Positions 5,423 through 5,661 of a DNA stretch of 5,661 nt are shown piece by piece. Where the stretch lies: positions 1 to 5,661 of the forward strand of contig JAOPZP010000240.1 in the NCBI GenBank assembly GCA_025964055.1, written 5' to 3'. The notes beneath the pieces were generated by a model that had not been told where the DNA came from, did no database searches, and saw only the letters and a list, made by a program, of their open reading frames with translations. The position numbers were made by a program, and so were the translations under genes. Each line of letters begins with the position of its first letter. Position 1 is the stretch's first letter. Origin of the DNA: Conexibacter sp. GTDB lineage: Bacteria > Actinomycetota > Thermoleophilia > Solirubrobacterales > Solirubrobacteraceae.

Positions 5423-5661
5423 GCGGGCTTGTGGGCGACCACCTGGAAGATCGACAGGAACCCGGACTCGAAGCCGCGGCGCGCGGCGCGCAGGTACAGC
5501 CGCCACACGCGGACGCGCTCCTCGCCACCGAGGCGGATCGCCTCGGGCAGGTTGTCGTCGAACTTGGCCGACCAGTGGCGCAGCGTCTCGGCGTAGTCCT
5601 CGCGGAACCCCTCGGCGTGGGTGACCTCCAGGCCCGCGCCTTCCAAGGCGTAGGAGATGCG
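5419..5661 (-). CDS. Cyclopropane-fatty-acyl-phospholipid synthase family methyltransferase, C-terminal part
   Basis: The last 80 codons of an SAM-dependent methyltransferase that would add a methylene (or methyl) group across the double bond of membrane-lipid acyl chains. The N-terminal and SAM-binding regions lie beyond the right edge. What remains matches the C-terminal signature of CFA synthases and mycolic acid methyltransferases: an acidic/Tyr segment EDYAETLRHWSAKFDDN, a Gly-Glu-Glu-Arg turn (GGEERVRVWRLYL), an aromatic GFESGFLSIF stretch, and the terminal QVVAHKPA. E. coli Cfa has the equivalent TLMAW and QVV elements near its end. The frame stays open to the edge (RISYALEGAG). The TGA stop at 5421-5419 overlaps the AbrB-family GTG start, so the two are one operon. 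Whether it makes cyclopropane, methyl-branched or another modified acyl chain cannot be told from this fragment. Confidence 0.85.
   Translation of the reverse strand, partial: RISYALEGAGLEVTHAEGFREDYAETLRHWSAKFDDNLPEAIRLGGEERVRVWRLYLRAARRGFESGFLSIFQVVAHKPA

Noticed and set aside
2925..5528. An 867-codon open frame on the minus strand spanning the exporter, regulator and AbrB regions
   Set aside because: It is extremely Arg/Ala/Gly/Pro-rich, has no recognisable domain, and runs out of frame across three well-supported genes. Long stop-free shadow frames are expected at this GC content.

Overview
This is a very GC-rich chromosomal stretch with strongly GC-biased third codon positions, GTG start codons, and genes packed with almost no spacer. 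The gene families are ordinary bacterial ones: a secreted GDPD, a COG4880-type secreted propeller, an RsbW-like ATPase, an RhtA-like EamA exporter, an Lrp/AsnC regulator, an AbrB-type permease and a CFA synthase. The composition and the probable leaderless promoters suggest a high-GC actinomycete. Thermoleophilia (Solirubrobacter, Conexibacter or Patulibacter relatives) is my best guess, but that is inference and not proven by any marker gene here.

Layout. Bases 1-449 (minus) hold the first 149 codons of an exported glycerophosphodiester phosphodiesterase whose 3' end lies outside the window. Across a 120-bp divergent intergenic region, a large secreted beta-propeller protein runs 570-2498 (plus). 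It is followed 47 bp later by a small anti-sigma-type ATP-binding protein (2546-2941, plus). A DMT-superfamily exporter (2825-3781, minus) converges on that gene and overlaps its last 117 bp. An Lrp/AsnC-family regulator (3849-4343, plus) diverges from the exporter across about 67 bp. It meets an AbrB-duplication membrane protein (4340-5422, minus) tail to tail at a shared CTAG. The AbrB gene is translationally coupled, through a GTGA overlap, to the 3' end of a cyclopropane-fatty-acid-synthase-type methyltransferase (5419 to the right edge, minus).

How the genes may work together. The clearest functional unit is the regulator/exporter pair at 2825-4343: an Lrp-like sensor next to an RhtA-like exporter, a common arrangement for feedback-controlled amino-acid efflux. 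The CFA-synthase/AbrB pair is one operon by architecture, but its shared function is unknown. The GDPD and propeller proteins both carry signal peptides and are transcribed divergently, and nothing more links them. The ATPase has no visible sigma factor or STAS antagonist partner in the window.

I see no tRNA, rRNA, CRISPR array, insertion sequence, prophage gene or toxin-antitoxin pair, and no gene-free stretch longer than 120 bp. I did not find a convincing new multi-gene system. The points most worth checking are the long antisense gene overlap, the two near-identical leaderless promoter motifs, and the candidate operator in the exporter/regulator divergent region.
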